Of a stretch of 64,000 nt of DNA, positions 51,207-59,347 are shown in pieces. Numbering within the stretch: position 1 is the first letter of the stretch; every line of letters begins with the position of its first letter. The translations under genes were made by a program, and so were the position numbers. Under the pieces are notes generated by a model. It was not told the DNA's origin, searched no databases, and was given only the letters and a program-made list of their open reading frames with translations. The stretch comes from JAJPKK01 sp963781195 (GTDB lineage: Bacteria > Pseudomonadota > Alphaproteobacteria > Rhizobiales > Xanthobacteraceae), in the NCBI GenBank assembly GCA_963781195.1, contig CAWAEZ010000008.1, positions 806,001 to 870,000 of the forward strand. The letters are read 5' to 3'.

Positions 51207-51500
51207 TCATCGTTGCCGCTCGCCGGGCGGAGCATGCATGCTCTTGAGCAGGTCGCCCAGCATCTTGCGCAGGCCGTGCACCTGGTCGACGAGGTTGAGA
51301 ACCACCCCGACGCCGGCGTCGTTGACTTCGAGGTCGCCCTTGAGGTCGCGGATGAGGTGGGCGCGGGCGAGATCGGCTTCGGTGAACACGGCCTCCGGAT
51401 CGGCGCCGCTCGGAATGATCCATTCTTCCGAGATCCACGCTTCCAGCGTGTCGTGATCGAGGTCCGCCTGGATCAGGAATTCTTGCCTGGTGATGATCAT
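51207..51500 (-). CDS. cbpM: CbpM-like chaperone modulator
   Basis: A 97-residue protein. ATG 51500 overlaps the CbpA-like stop by 4 bases, with translation coupled. It has a helical MerR-like fold: EFLIQADLDHDTLEAWISEE, IIPSGADPEAVFTEADLARA and HLIRDLKGDLEVNDAGVGVV. CbpM inhibits the DnaJ-like chaperone CbpA. It fits by position (immediately after the CbpA gene), length and pattern, though its sequence is short. A longer reading to 51545 is rejected. Confidence 0.8.
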   Translation of the reverse strand: MIITRQEFLIQADLDHDTLEAWISEEWIIPSGADPEAVFTEADLARAHLIRDLKGDLEVNDAGVGVVLNLVDQVHGLRKMLGDLLKSMHAPPGERQR

Positions 51501-52399
51501 GGCTGCATGCCCCGGCGAGGATCGTAGGTCGTGCCCGGCTCCCAAGTCGACACGAAGGCGTCGAGCGCGGCGTCGGGCGGGTCGGGCAGCATCACCTTGA
51601 GCTTGACGAAGGTGTCGCCGTTGCCGCCGCCCGGCTTGGCGGCGCCCTTGCCGCGCAGCCGCAGCACGGTGCCGGTGTTGGAATGCTTCGGCACCGTCAT
51701 CACGACCGTCCCGGACGGCGTCGGCACGTTGATCCGTCCGCCGGCGACCGCTTCGCTCAAGGTCACCGGAACCTCGACATGGATGTCGTCACCCTCCCGG
51801 GTGAAGAACCGGTGCGGCTTGATGGAAACTTCCACCAGCGCGTCGCCGGCGCCGCCGGTGCCGCGGCCGGGTCCGCCCTTGCCGCGCAGCCGCAGCACCT
51901 GCCCCTCCACGATGCCGGGCGGGATCCTCACGTCGAGGGTGCCGCCCTGGGGCAGGTCGAGCCGCATGGTCCCGCCGTTCACCGCGTCGAGAAAGCTCAC
52001 CGGCAGCCGGTAGCTGATGTCGGGGCCGCGCGCATTGGCGCGGGCGTGGGCCTGCTGACGGATGAACTCGGCGAGGATGTCGTCGGACTCGGCAAAATCC
52101 GCAAATCCCGAAGAGTTGGCGTAGCGGCCGTCGTCTTCCGGCGCGGTGTCGCGGTAGAAGCGCTGCCGCGGCCGCTCGGCGCCGGTGGCGTCGATCTCGC
52201 CGTCGTCATACCGCTTGCGCTTGTCCTTGTCCGACAGGATGTCGTAGGCGCTGGCGACCTCCTTGAAACGCTCCTCGGCCGCGCGGTCACCCGGATTGAG
52301 ATCGGGATGAAGCTTCTTGGCGAGGCCGCGGTAGGCCTTGCGGATGTCCTCCGGCGCGGCGGTGCGCTCCACGCCGAGAACGTCATAGGGGTCTTTCAT
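51497..52399 (-). CDS. cbpA: DnaJ-family co-chaperone (CbpA-like)
   Basis: A 300-residue co-chaperone. The J-domain occupies residues 1-70: DPYDVLGVERTAAPEDIRKA and YRGLAKKLHPDLNPGDRAAE, with the HPD tripeptide that stimulates Hsp70. There is no zinc-finger domain. The C-terminal substrate domains have RLDLPQGGTLDVRIPPGIVEG and RLRGKGGPGRGTGGAGDALV, and later VPTPSGTVVMTVPKHSNTGT. That is the CbpA/DnaJ type III layout. It likely helps DnaK and is controlled by the downstream CbpM-like protein. No DnaK gene is in the window. Confidence 0.92.
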   Translation of the reverse strand: MKDPYDVLGVERTAAPEDIRKAYRGLAKKLHPDLNPGDRAAEERFKEVASAYDILSDKDKRKRYDDGEIDATGAERPRQRFYRDTAPEDDGRYANSSGFADFAESDDILAEFIRQQAHARANARGPDISYRLPVSFLDAVNGGTMRLDLPQGGTLDVRIPPGIVEGQVLRLRGKGGPGRGTGGAGDALVEVSIKPHRFFTREGDDIHVEVPVTLSEAVAGGRINVPTPSGTVVMTVPKHSNTGTVLRLRGKGAAKPGGGNGDTFVKLKVMLPDPPDAALDAFVSTWEPGTTYDPRRGMQP

Positions 52400-52605
52400 C
52401 GGGGTCCCTTGGATGCGTGCGCCTTCTGTGGCGTGTCGTCCGCAGGCCGGTGCCGGTCAAGGCGTCCCGTCATGGCCGGTCGCGCGATCTGGGTGCGCCA
52501 GGCGATGAATGCGCGCCGGGTGAACGCGCAAGGGACAGTCTGAACGGAACCCGCCTTCGAACGATGCTGCGTCACCTGGATAGACCGGAGACCTCGAAAG
52601 GGGAA

Positions 52606-52628
52606 GCGGCCGCGTCCGCCGCGGCCGC
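52606..52628 (-). terminator. Candidate terminator after the secreted cupin gene
   Basis: GCGGCCGCG (52606-52614) and CGCGGCCGC (52620-52628) form a 9-bp stem with a five-base loop, 17 bp past the cupin stop on the minus strand. It has weak downstream T content, so this may be weak. Confidence 0.4.
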
Positions 52629-52644
52629 GCCGGTGCGGCTTTCG

Positions 52645-53241
52645 TTACCGCTTGGTTTCGAGCCACTTCTTGGAGGCCGCGGCGTCCATCAGCGGGGTCG
52701 CCTTGTCGGGGTCGATGCGCACCATGATGTAGCTGATGTGGTCGTCGATCTTGGTGAACCAGTGGCCGGTGCCCGCCGGGATGACCACGACGTCGCCCGG
52801 CTTGAGCTGATAGGTCACGCCATCGCGGATCGACTCCGCATTGTTGCCGGGCCCATTGAACAGGCGGACGGTTTCGGCGTCGGCGGGACGGCGCTTCTTG
52901 TTGACGAGGTCGGGCCCGAGCACCAGCGTGCCGGAGCCGTCGACGATATGGTAGACCTCGCTCACGAGGTCGTGCTCGGCGACCGCCTCCTTGCCCGGCG
53001 CATCCAGCTTGCCACGATAGACCATGCCGATCCCGATATGCGCCTTGCCGATGTCGACGTCGCGGACCTGCTGGTCGATGCGCTTCTCCGCGATCGCCTT
53101 CTTGACGTAGGCCTGCAACTCGTCGACCGGGACGTAGGTCCCCGGGCACATGGTGCAGGTCGGCTGCGGATTGTCGCCCTGGGCGTTGAGCGACGTGACG
53201 AGGCAGCCTGCGGCTGCGATTCCCAGAATGATCTTTTTCAT
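52645..53241 (-). CDS. Secreted cupin-domain protein
   Basis: A 198-residue protein. ATG 53241 has GGGAGGAC upstream. Residues 1-20 are a signal peptide, or lipoprotein-like (LGIAAAGCLVTSLNAQGD), with a Cys inside the hydrophobic part. After CTMCPGTYVPVDELQAYVKK comes a cupin with HDLVSEVYHIVDGSGTLVLG and GDVVVIPAGTGHWFTKIDDH; His and Glu residues fit a metal site. ADAETVRLFNGPGNNAESIR is unusual for small cupins. Enzymatic role unknown. Confidence 0.8.
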   Translation of the reverse strand: MKKIILGIAAAGCLVTSLNAQGDNPQPTCTMCPGTYVPVDELQAYVKKAIAEKRIDQQVRDVDIGKAHIGIGMVYRGKLDAPGKEAVAEHDLVSEVYHIVDGSGTLVLGPDLVNKKRRPADAETVRLFNGPGNNAESIRDGVTYQLKPGDVVVIPAGTGHWFTKIDDHISYIMVRIDPDKATPLMDAAASKKWLETKR

Positions 53242-53363
53242 GCTGTCCTCCCGATTGTGACGGCGGTTGCCGACCGTTTTTTCGACCGGACTGCGAAAGC
53301 CCGTCGCGGGGTCGAGCATACGAGGATTTCCGCTGAAATTCAGCCGTTGGGGTGGGTGCGCAA

Positions 53364-54125
53364 CTACGGCACCAGCACCGAGCCGAGCTTGGCCGCGGTG
53401 TCGACGATCCACGCGCGGTAGCGGGCGAGCGGGGTGACGCCGGTGAGGCCGCCGCAGCCGGCGCTCAGCTTCGGGCCGGTCGACCAGCTCACCACGCCGA
53501 TGACGGCGAGCCGGCCATCGCGCGGGTCGAACACCGGGCCGCCGGAATCGCCGGTGCAGGCGCCGAACCCGGCGGCCTCGCCCCTGGTGCGCGGATCGAA
53601 CAGCCGGAGCTGCAGGGCGCCGGGCTGGCCGGTGGCGACGAGGGTCGAGGCGCGCAGGGTGCCGGCGCTGCGGGGATCGCCGCGGGTGCCGACGCCATAG
53701 CCGGCGACGACGAAGGCCTCGCCGACCGCGATGGTCCGCTCGGCGGCGAGCGGCGCCGGCGCAAAGCCTTGCGGCAGCGGCGTAGTGAGCTTGAGGAGGG
53801 CGACATCGGCGGTCGCCCGGTGTGCCAGCAGCGAGGCAAGCTCGAACTGGGGATGGCGGGAGATGGTGGCGACGTCGTGCAACTGCGGCGGGTGCCCGCC
53901 GGCGAGCTCCATGAGCTTATAGTCCGCACCCGGCAGCACGCAGTGTCCGGCGGTGAGGACGAGATCGCTCGCGATCGCGACGCCGGTGCAGGCGGTGCCG
54001 CCCGATCCGACCAGCAGCACCACGTGCCGCGCGCCCGTCGGGTCGGGCGCCTGCGCGCCGCCGACCATGGCGAGGGCGAGTTGGGGGGCGAGGCAGATTG
54101 CGAGGATGGCGAAGCGGCGAACCAT
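53364..54125 (-). CDS. Trypsin-like serine protease, secreted
   Basis: A 253-residue S1-family protease. Residues 1-19 are a signal peptide (FAILAICLAPQLALA). The mature start MVGGAQAPDPTGARHVVLLV is similar to the IVGG start of activated trypsins, although the preceding residue is Ala. Catalytic His lies in VLTAGHCVLPGADY, Asp in TADVALLKLTTPL and Ser in GACTGDSGGPVFDPR; SWSTGPKLSAGCGG forms the specificity-pocket end. Cysteines can form at least two disulfides. Probably acts in periplasm or outside. Confidence 0.92.
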   Translation of the reverse strand: MVRRFAILAICLAPQLALAMVGGAQAPDPTGARHVVLLVGSGGTACTGVAIASDLVLTAGHCVLPGADYKLMELAGGHPPQLHDVATISRHPQFELASLLAHRATADVALLKLTTPLPQGFAPAPLAAERTIAVGEAFVVAGYGVGTRGDPRSAGTLRASTLVATGQPGALQLRLFDPRTRGEAAGFGACTGDSGGPVFDPRDGRLAVIGVVSWSTGPKLSAGCGGLTGVTPLARYRAWIVDTAAKLGSVLVP

Positions 54126-54248
54126 GGCGCGGATGAGCCGCGGGCCCCCGGCAAAGTCAATGGCTTGCTCCCGGCCCCGCGAAATCTTCGCCCTTTCATC
54201 GCCGGATCATTGCCGCCACATTCGGCCGCGTCACGGAGAGACGATTCC

Positions 54249-54941
54249 ATGGATGTCCGCGAGGCCGTCGCGTCCCGGTTCAGCTGCCGCGCCTTCTTGC
54301 CGACGCCGGTGCCGCTGGCGACGGTGCGCGAAATCCTGGCCCGCGCGGCGCGGGCGCCGTCGGGGGGCAATCTGCAGCCGTGGCGCGTCCATGCCCTTGC
54401 CGGCGGCGCGCTCGAGGATCTCAAGGCCCGCATCCGTCCCCATGCGCCCGCCAATCCGCGCGGGGAGGGGGCCGAATATCAGGTCTATCCATCGCCCTTG
54501 AAGGAGCCGTACAACGGCCGGCGTTTCGAGGTCGGCGCCGCGCTCTACCGCGCGATCGGCATTCCCCGCGAGGACCGCGCTGCGCGCTACCGGCAATACG
54601 CCCGGAATTTCGAGTTTTTCGATGCGCCGGTCGGCCTTCTGGTCACGATCGACCGCACCATGGGGCCGCCGCAGTGGTCCGACCTCGGCATGTTCATCCA
54701 GACGGTGATGCTGCTCGCCCGTGCTTACGGCCTCGACACCTGCAGCATCGAGGCGTGGACGTTCTGGCACAAGACCGCCGCCGCTTTCCTCGCGCTGCCG
54801 CCGGAGGAAATGCTGTTCTGCGGCATGGCGCTCGGCCATGGCGACCCCGCCGCGCCGATCAATCAATGGCGGGCGGCGCGCGCCGACGTCGACGGCTTCG
54901 CCGCGTTCGCGGGCTTTGACGGGACGGTGCCGCAGTGTTGA
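54249..54941 (+). CDS. Nitroreductase-family protein
   Basis: A 230-residue FMN-dependent oxidoreductase. ATG 54249 follows ACGGAGAG. The family signature is at the N-terminus (VREAVASRFSCRAFLPTPVP) and in RAARAPSGGNLQPWRVHAL. The middle contains WSDLGMFIQTVMLLARAYGL and the C-terminal FMN contact is EEMLFCGMALGHGDPAAPIN. Members reduce nitro compounds, quinones or enones with NAD(P)H; substrate is not predictable. Stands alone, divergent from the protease gene. Confidence 0.9.
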   Translation: MDVREAVASRFSCRAFLPTPVPLATVREILARAARAPSGGNLQPWRVHALAGGALEDLKARIRPHAPANPRGEGAEYQVYPSPLKEPYNGRRFEVGAALYRAIGIPREDRAARYRQYARNFEFFDAPVGLLVTIDRTMGPPQWSDLGMFIQTVMLLARAYGLDTCSIEAWTFWHKTAAAFLALPPEEMLFCGMALGHGDPAAPINQWRAARADVDGFAAFAGFDGTVPQC

Positions 54942-55080
54942 CGCAGTATGCGGCTAACCGCCGGATTGACAGGATGAATCGTCGTTCTCAGCTGGTGTGG
55001 CAACACAGGCTTGCACAACGACGGATTAACGTGGACATGGTCCACAGCACAGGGCCGGCGGACCGGCCGGGGGAAACTGA

Positions 55081-55752
55081 ATGCGCCTCCTCGTCATCGA
55101 GGACGATCCCGATCTCAACCGTCAGCTCGCGACCGCGCTGACCGACGCCGGATACGTGGTCGACCGCGCCTTCGACGGCGAGGAGGGCCACTATCTCGGC
55201 GAGACCGAGCCCTATGATGCGATCATCCTCGACATCGGCTTGCCCAAGCTCGACGGTATTTCGGTGCTGGAAGCGTGGCGCCGCGCCGGACGGGCGATGC
55301 CGGTGCTGCTGCTGACCGCCCGCGACCGCTGGAGCGACAAGGTGCAGGGCTTCGACGCCGGCGCCGACGACTATGTCGCCAAGCCGTTCCACCTCGAGGA
55401 AGTGCTGGCGCGCCTGCGCGCGTTGCTGCGCCGCTCGGTGGGCCACGCCAAGAGCGAGTTCCTGTGCGGTCCGGTGCGGCTCGACAGCCGCAACGGACGT
55501 GTCACGGTGGACGGCACGGCGGTGAAGCTCACGTCGCACGAATACCGGTTGCTGTCCTACCTGATGCATCATACCGGACGGGTGGTGTCGCGGACCGAGC
55601 TCGTCGAGCATCTCTACGACCAGGATTTCGATCGCGACTCCAACACCATCGAGGTCTTCGTCGGCCGCATCCGCAAGAAGCTCGGCGTCGAGATCATCCA
55701 GACCGTCAGGGGACTGGGATATCTCCTCACGCCCCCCACCGATGCGCGGTAG
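55081..55752 (+). CDS. feuP: OmpR-family response regulator, FeuP-like
   Basis: A 223-residue regulator. The receiver domain (1-115) has the acidic pocket IEDDPDLNRQ, phospho-acceptor Asp51 in AIILDIGLPKLDG, and the conserved Lys in DYVAKPFHLEE. The C-terminal winged helix has LTSHEYRLLSYLMHHTGRVV, and VEHLYDQDFDRDSNTIEVFV resembles FeuP of rhizobia and Brucella. It overlaps the kinase gene by 11 bp. The location directly before ccmI matches the rhizobial feuP-feuQ-cycHJKL order, as I recall. I see no feuN-sized ORF in the 140 bp upstream. Confidence 0.85.
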   Translation: MRLLVIEDDPDLNRQLATALTDAGYVVDRAFDGEEGHYLGETEPYDAIILDIGLPKLDGISVLEAWRRAGRAMPVLLLTARDRWSDKVQGFDAGADDYVAKPFHLEEVLARLRALLRRSVGHAKSEFLCGPVRLDSRNGRVTVDGTAVKLTSHEYRLLSYLMHHTGRVVSRTELVEHLYDQDFDRDSNTIEVFVGRIRKKLGVEIIQTVRGLGYLLTPPTDAR

Positions 55753-57106
55753 CTCGCTCGCCCTCCGCCTGTTCCTGTCGGCGACCGCCTGGACGGTCGT
55801 CATCCTGCTGGCGACCGGCATTATCCTGTCCTCGATCTACCGCTCGGCCGTGGAGCGCTCGTTCGACCGCCGACTCAGCGTCTACCTGCGGACGCTGGTG
55901 GCCGACGTGGTGGCGCCGGAGCAGTCCGCCGACCGCGCCGAACCGACGCTCGGCGAACCGCTGTTCGACCTGCCGCTGTCGGGTTGGTACTGGCAGGTCA
56001 GCCGCCTCGGGGCGAGCAAGCCGGAAGTCCGCTCTTCGCGCTCCCTGTGGGACAGCAACCTCCCGGTGCTCGACGACACCCAGGCCCCGGTGGGTTCCGA
56101 CGGCACCCGCCACGGCTATGTCGCGGGCCCGGAGGACCAGCGGCTGCGCCTGATCGAGCGCAATGTCGACCTCGGCGAAGACGGCCGCTATCTGATCGCC
56201 GTCGCCGGGGACCCGCAGGAGATCGACGACGAGACCCGCTCGTTCGACCAAGCGCTGGCCGTCACCTTCGGCACGCTCACGCTGGTGCTGATCTTCATCA
56301 CCATGTTCCAGGTGCGGTTCGGACTTGCGCCGCTCAAGCGCATATCGGAATCGCTCGCGGCGATCCGCGCCGGAACCGCCGAGCGCCTGGAGGGCCGGTT
56401 TCCCGTCGAGATCGAGCCGCTGGCGCGGGAGACGAATGCTCTCCTGGACGCCAACCGGGAGATCGTCGAGCGCGCGCGCACCCATGTCGGCAACCTCGCC
56501 CACGCCCTCAAAACGCCGCTGTCGGTGATCGTCAACGAGGCGGCGACCCGCAGCGACGATCCGTTCGCCGCCAAGGTGACCGGGCAGGCGCACATCATGC
56601 GCGACCAGATCGCTCACCATCTCGAGCGGGCCCGCCTCGCCGCCCGGCTCAAGGTGGTCGGCAGCATCACCGACGTGCTGCCGGTGGTGACCGCGCTGAC
56701 GCGCACCATGGAAAAGATCTACCAGTCGCGCGGGATCACCATCGATCTCGATGCGCCGGCGCCGGTGCGGTTTCAGGGCGAGCGCCAGGACCTCGAGGAG
56801 ATGATCGGCAATCTCGTCGACAACGCCTGCAAGTGGGCGCAGATGCGGGTCAACGTCGAGGTGGTGCCGGATGCCGGCGCCCGAGCCATGGTGCGGATCG
56901 TCGTCGACGACGACGGTCCCGGACTGACCCCGGCCCAGCGCGATCAAGTCGCCCGCCGTGGGCGGCGCCTCGACGAGACCAAGCCGGGTTCCGGGCTCGG
57001 CCTGTCGATCGTGCTCGAGCTCTCCACCCTGTATGGCGGCAGCCTCGCGCTCTCGACCGCGCCGATCGGCGGATTGCGCGCCGAGCTCAACTTGCCGGCT
57101 GCGTAA
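55742..57106 (+). CDS. feuQ: Sensor histidine kinase, FeuQ-like
   Basis: A 454-residue membrane kinase. Helix 1 (LFLSATAWTVVILLATGIIL) and helix 2 (VTFGTLTLVLIFITMFQVRF) flank a periplasmic sensor domain of about 150 residues. A HAMP-like region follows with LKRISESLAAIRAG, and the H-box is NLAHALKTPLSVIVNEA. The ATPase part has LVDNACKWAQMRV (N), DDDGPGLTP (G1) and GSGLGLSIVLEL (G2). It pairs with the overlapping response regulator upstream. The ligand is unknown; FeuQ responds to envelope conditions in rhizobia. Confidence 0.87.
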   Translation: MRGSSLALRLFLSATAWTVVILLATGIILSSIYRSAVERSFDRRLSVYLRTLVADVVAPEQSADRAEPTLGEPLFDLPLSGWYWQVSRLGASKPEVRSSRSLWDSNLPVLDDTQAPVGSDGTRHGYVAGPEDQRLRLIERNVDLGEDGRYLIAVAGDPQEIDDETRSFDQALAVTFGTLTLVLIFITMFQVRFGLAPLKRISESLAAIRAGTAERLEGRFPVEIEPLARETNALLDANREIVERARTHVGNLAHALKTPLSVIVNEAATRSDDPFAAKVTGQAHIMRDQIAHHLERARLAARLKVVGSITDVLPVVTALTRTMEKIYQSRGITIDLDAPAPVRFQGERQDLEEMIGNLVDNACKWAQMRVNVEVVPDAGARAMVRIVVDDDGPGLTPAQRDQVARRGRRLDETKPGSGLGLSIVLELSTLYGGSLALSTAPIGGLRAELNLPAA

Positions 57107-57356
57107 TACGGGGCGACATCCAGATGATTTGTTTTGAGGCAAAAGCGCAGCGTTCGGCGAAGGCTTTCAGTGGTCGGTGGCTGGTGCTGTGCTGCGGCGG
57201 TGGGACGCCCGCCCGATCCCCTGGGCGGGCCCGCGGCACGCCCCTATTTGCGGGGAGTTCTCGCCCGCCACGGACGGCCGCCCGGCGTCTCTTTTGTCGT
57301 TGCAGCGCCCCGGTCCCCCGTGGTGTAACCTGAACTCCAATGGGCAGTCCCGCTGC

Positions 57357-58547
57357 ATGACACTTTGGTTGATATTGGCGCTGATGACCGCCGTGGCGCT
57401 CGGCGCCGTGGTGTGGCCGCTGCTGCGGGCACGCGGGATGACCGCGGGCGGCAGCGACCTCGCGGTCTATCGCGACCAGCTCGAGGAAATCGAACGCGAT
57501 CGCAGCGAACGGCGGATCGATGGAGACGAAGCCGACGCCGCCCGTGTCGAAGTGTCGCGCCGGCTGCTGGCGGCGGCCGGTGCCGAGAACGCGCAGCGGC
57601 CGGCGGGAAGTCATGCCGGAGGGCGCCGCTTCGCCGCGCTGGCGGCCGTTGCGGCGCTGGTGCCTCTGCTCGCGGTGGCGTTCTACGGCCTGCTCGGCTC
57701 GCCTGATCTGCCGGGGCAGCCGCTCGCATCGCGCGCGCCGGCCGGCAACGAAGATATCGAGCGCAGCCCGATCGCCCAGCTGGTCGCCCGCGTCGAAGCC
57801 CATCTCGGCGAGAACCCCGACGATGGCCGCGGCTGGGAAGTGATTGCGCCGGTCTACATGAAACTCGAGCGCTATGACGACGCGGCGAAGGCGCGGCGAC
57901 GCGCCATCGCGCTCCTCGGCGAGACCTCGACGCGTCAGGTCGACCTCGGCGAGGCAGAAACGGCGGCCGCCAACGGCGTCATCGGCGACGAGGCGAAGAC
58001 GGCCTTCGAACGTGCGGTCGCGCTCGACGCCGACAACTACAAGGCGCAATTCTATCTCGGCCTCGCAGCCGAACAGGACGGCAAGCCCGAGGACGCGACG
58101 CGGATATGGCAGGCCCTGATCGCCAAATCGCCGGCCGATGCGCCCTGGATCCCGGTGGTGCGGCAGTCGCTGGCACGGATCGACCCGAAGGCTGCGGAGG
58201 CGGCTACAGCCGCCCCGGCAGGCGCCAAGCCCGCCGGCCCCGTTGCGGCAGCCCCTGCCGTCGCGGCACCGGGCCCGCGGCCCGACGACGTCGCGGCGGC
58301 GCGCGAGATGACCGAAGAGCAGCGCGGCCAGATGATCCGCGGCATGGTCGATCGGCTGGCGACGCGGCTCCACGAGGACGGAACCGATCTGGACGGCTGG
58401 CTGCGACTGTTGCGCGCCTATAAGGTGCTGGGTGAGGATGCTAAGGCAAAGGCGGCCGTTGTAGAGGCCCGGGCCGCTCTCAACGGCGAGCCGGACAAGC
58501 TGCAGCGCCTCGACGCAGCGATCAAGGATCTCGATATCGGAGGCTGA
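57357..58547 (+). CDS. ccmI: Cytochrome c biogenesis protein CcmI (CycH)
   Basis: A 396-residue membrane protein that binds apocytochrome c and delivers it to CcmF/H. The start MTLWLILALMTAVALGAVVW opens helix 1 (3-22). It is followed by GGSDLAVYRDQLEEIERDRS, a cytoplasmic coiled helix typical of CcmI, and a second helix near residue 95 (RFAALAAVAALVPLLAVAFY). The periplasmic part has TPR-like repeats (RVEAHLGENPDDGRGWEVIA). A proline/alanine linker precedes the C-terminal domain. The first gene of ccmI-ccmE-ccmF-ccmH. No strong ribosome-binding site is visible for this ATG. Confidence 0.93.
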   Translation: MTLWLILALMTAVALGAVVWPLLRARGMTAGGSDLAVYRDQLEEIERDRSERRIDGDEADAARVEVSRRLLAAAGAENAQRPAGSHAGGRRFAALAAVAALVPLLAVAFYGLLGSPDLPGQPLASRAPAGNEDIERSPIAQLVARVEAHLGENPDDGRGWEVIAPVYMKLERYDDAAKARRRAIALLGETSTRQVDLGEAETAAANGVIGDEAKTAFERAVALDADNYKAQFYLGLAAEQDGKPEDATRIWQALIAKSPADAPWIPVVRQSLARIDPKAAEAATAAPAGAKPAGPVAAAPAVAAPGPRPDDVAAAREMTEEQRGQMIRGMVDRLATRLHEDGTDLDGWLRLLRAYKVLGEDAKAKAAVVEARAALNGEPDKLQRLDAAIKDLDIGG

Positions 58548-58692
58548 GCGGCGTCCTTAGCGCTGAGCCGCCCCGAGGCGGATTGGTTTGGACGTTTCGG
58601 TTCCCGAAATTGGTTCCAGGAGCGTGGAACCGGGTCGCGAAGATAGAAAATCTGCGGGCCCAGGGAGCCGGCACAGGGAGTTTGATGAAGCG

Positions 58693-59151
58693 ATGACGCG
58701 CAAGCAGCGCCGCATTGTGTTGATAGCCTCGGGCCTCGGCGTCCTTGCGGTCGCGGTCCTGCTGGTGCTCAACGCCCTGAAGGACTCCATCGTGTTCTTC
58801 AATTCGCCGAGCGATGTCGTCGAAAAGCATGTGCTGCCCGGCGCCCGCATCCGGCTCGGCGGCCTGGTGTCGCCCGGCAGCCTCCAGCGCAGCGACCCGC
58901 TGTCGATCCGCTTCGAGGTGACCGACGGAGCTCACGCGATTCCCGTCACCTACCAGGGCATCCTTCCCGATCTCTTCCGGGAGGGCCAGGGCGTCGTCGC
59001 CGAGGGCTCCCTGGACGGTTCCGGCGTGTTCAAGGCCGACAACGTGCTCGCCAAGCATGACGAGAACTACATGCCCAAAGAGGTTGCCGATACCCTGAAG
59101 AAGCAGGGTCACTGGAAGGACGAATACGAAAAGAAGGGCGCCATGCGGTAG
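58693..59151 (+). CDS. ccmE: Cytochrome c maturation heme chaperone CcmE (CycJ)
   Basis: A 152-residue periplasmic heme chaperone. The start MTRKQRRIVLIASGLGVLAV includes the basic tail and the single anchoring helix (8-28). The beta-barrel domain has PGARIRLGGLVSPGSLQR and VTYQGILPDLFREGQGVVAE. Heme attaches to the His of LAKHDENYMPKEV, near residue 124. A C-terminal tail of 20 residues is normal. It passes heme to CcmF, encoded next. Confidence 0.95.
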   Translation: MTRKQRRIVLIASGLGVLAVAVLLVLNALKDSIVFFNSPSDVVEKHVLPGARIRLGGLVSPGSLQRSDPLSIRFEVTDGAHAIPVTYQGILPDLFREGQGVVAEGSLDGSGVFKADNVLAKHDENYMPKEVADTLKKQGHWKDEYEKKGAMR

Positions 59152-59210
59152 ATGCGCCGCGCCGGCTGCCGCATTCGCAGGAGTTGGCGCGTCGCCGTTT
59201 CCTCGTCTCC

Positions 59211-59265
59211 AGCCGCAAGTCTTTCGAGCGGCAAGTCTTTCGAGCGGCGTCTTTCGAGCCGCAAG
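59211..59265. repeat. Short tandem repeat between ccmE and ccmF
   Basis: Units 59211-59226 AGCCGCAAGTCTTTCG, 59227-59242 AGCGGCAAGTCTTTCG, 59243-59256 (14 bp, AGCGGCGTCTTTCG), and a partial fourth AGCCGCAAG from 59257. It widens the ccmE-ccmF gap to 196 bp, unusual in this operon. Confidence 0.8.
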
Positions 59266-59347
59266 GTCCCTTGGAGCAGCAGGTTCGCGCGCCCCGCTGC
59301 ATGTCTTCCTGGTTTCAGGGAGGCGGAGAAATTGAAAGGTCGGGTCC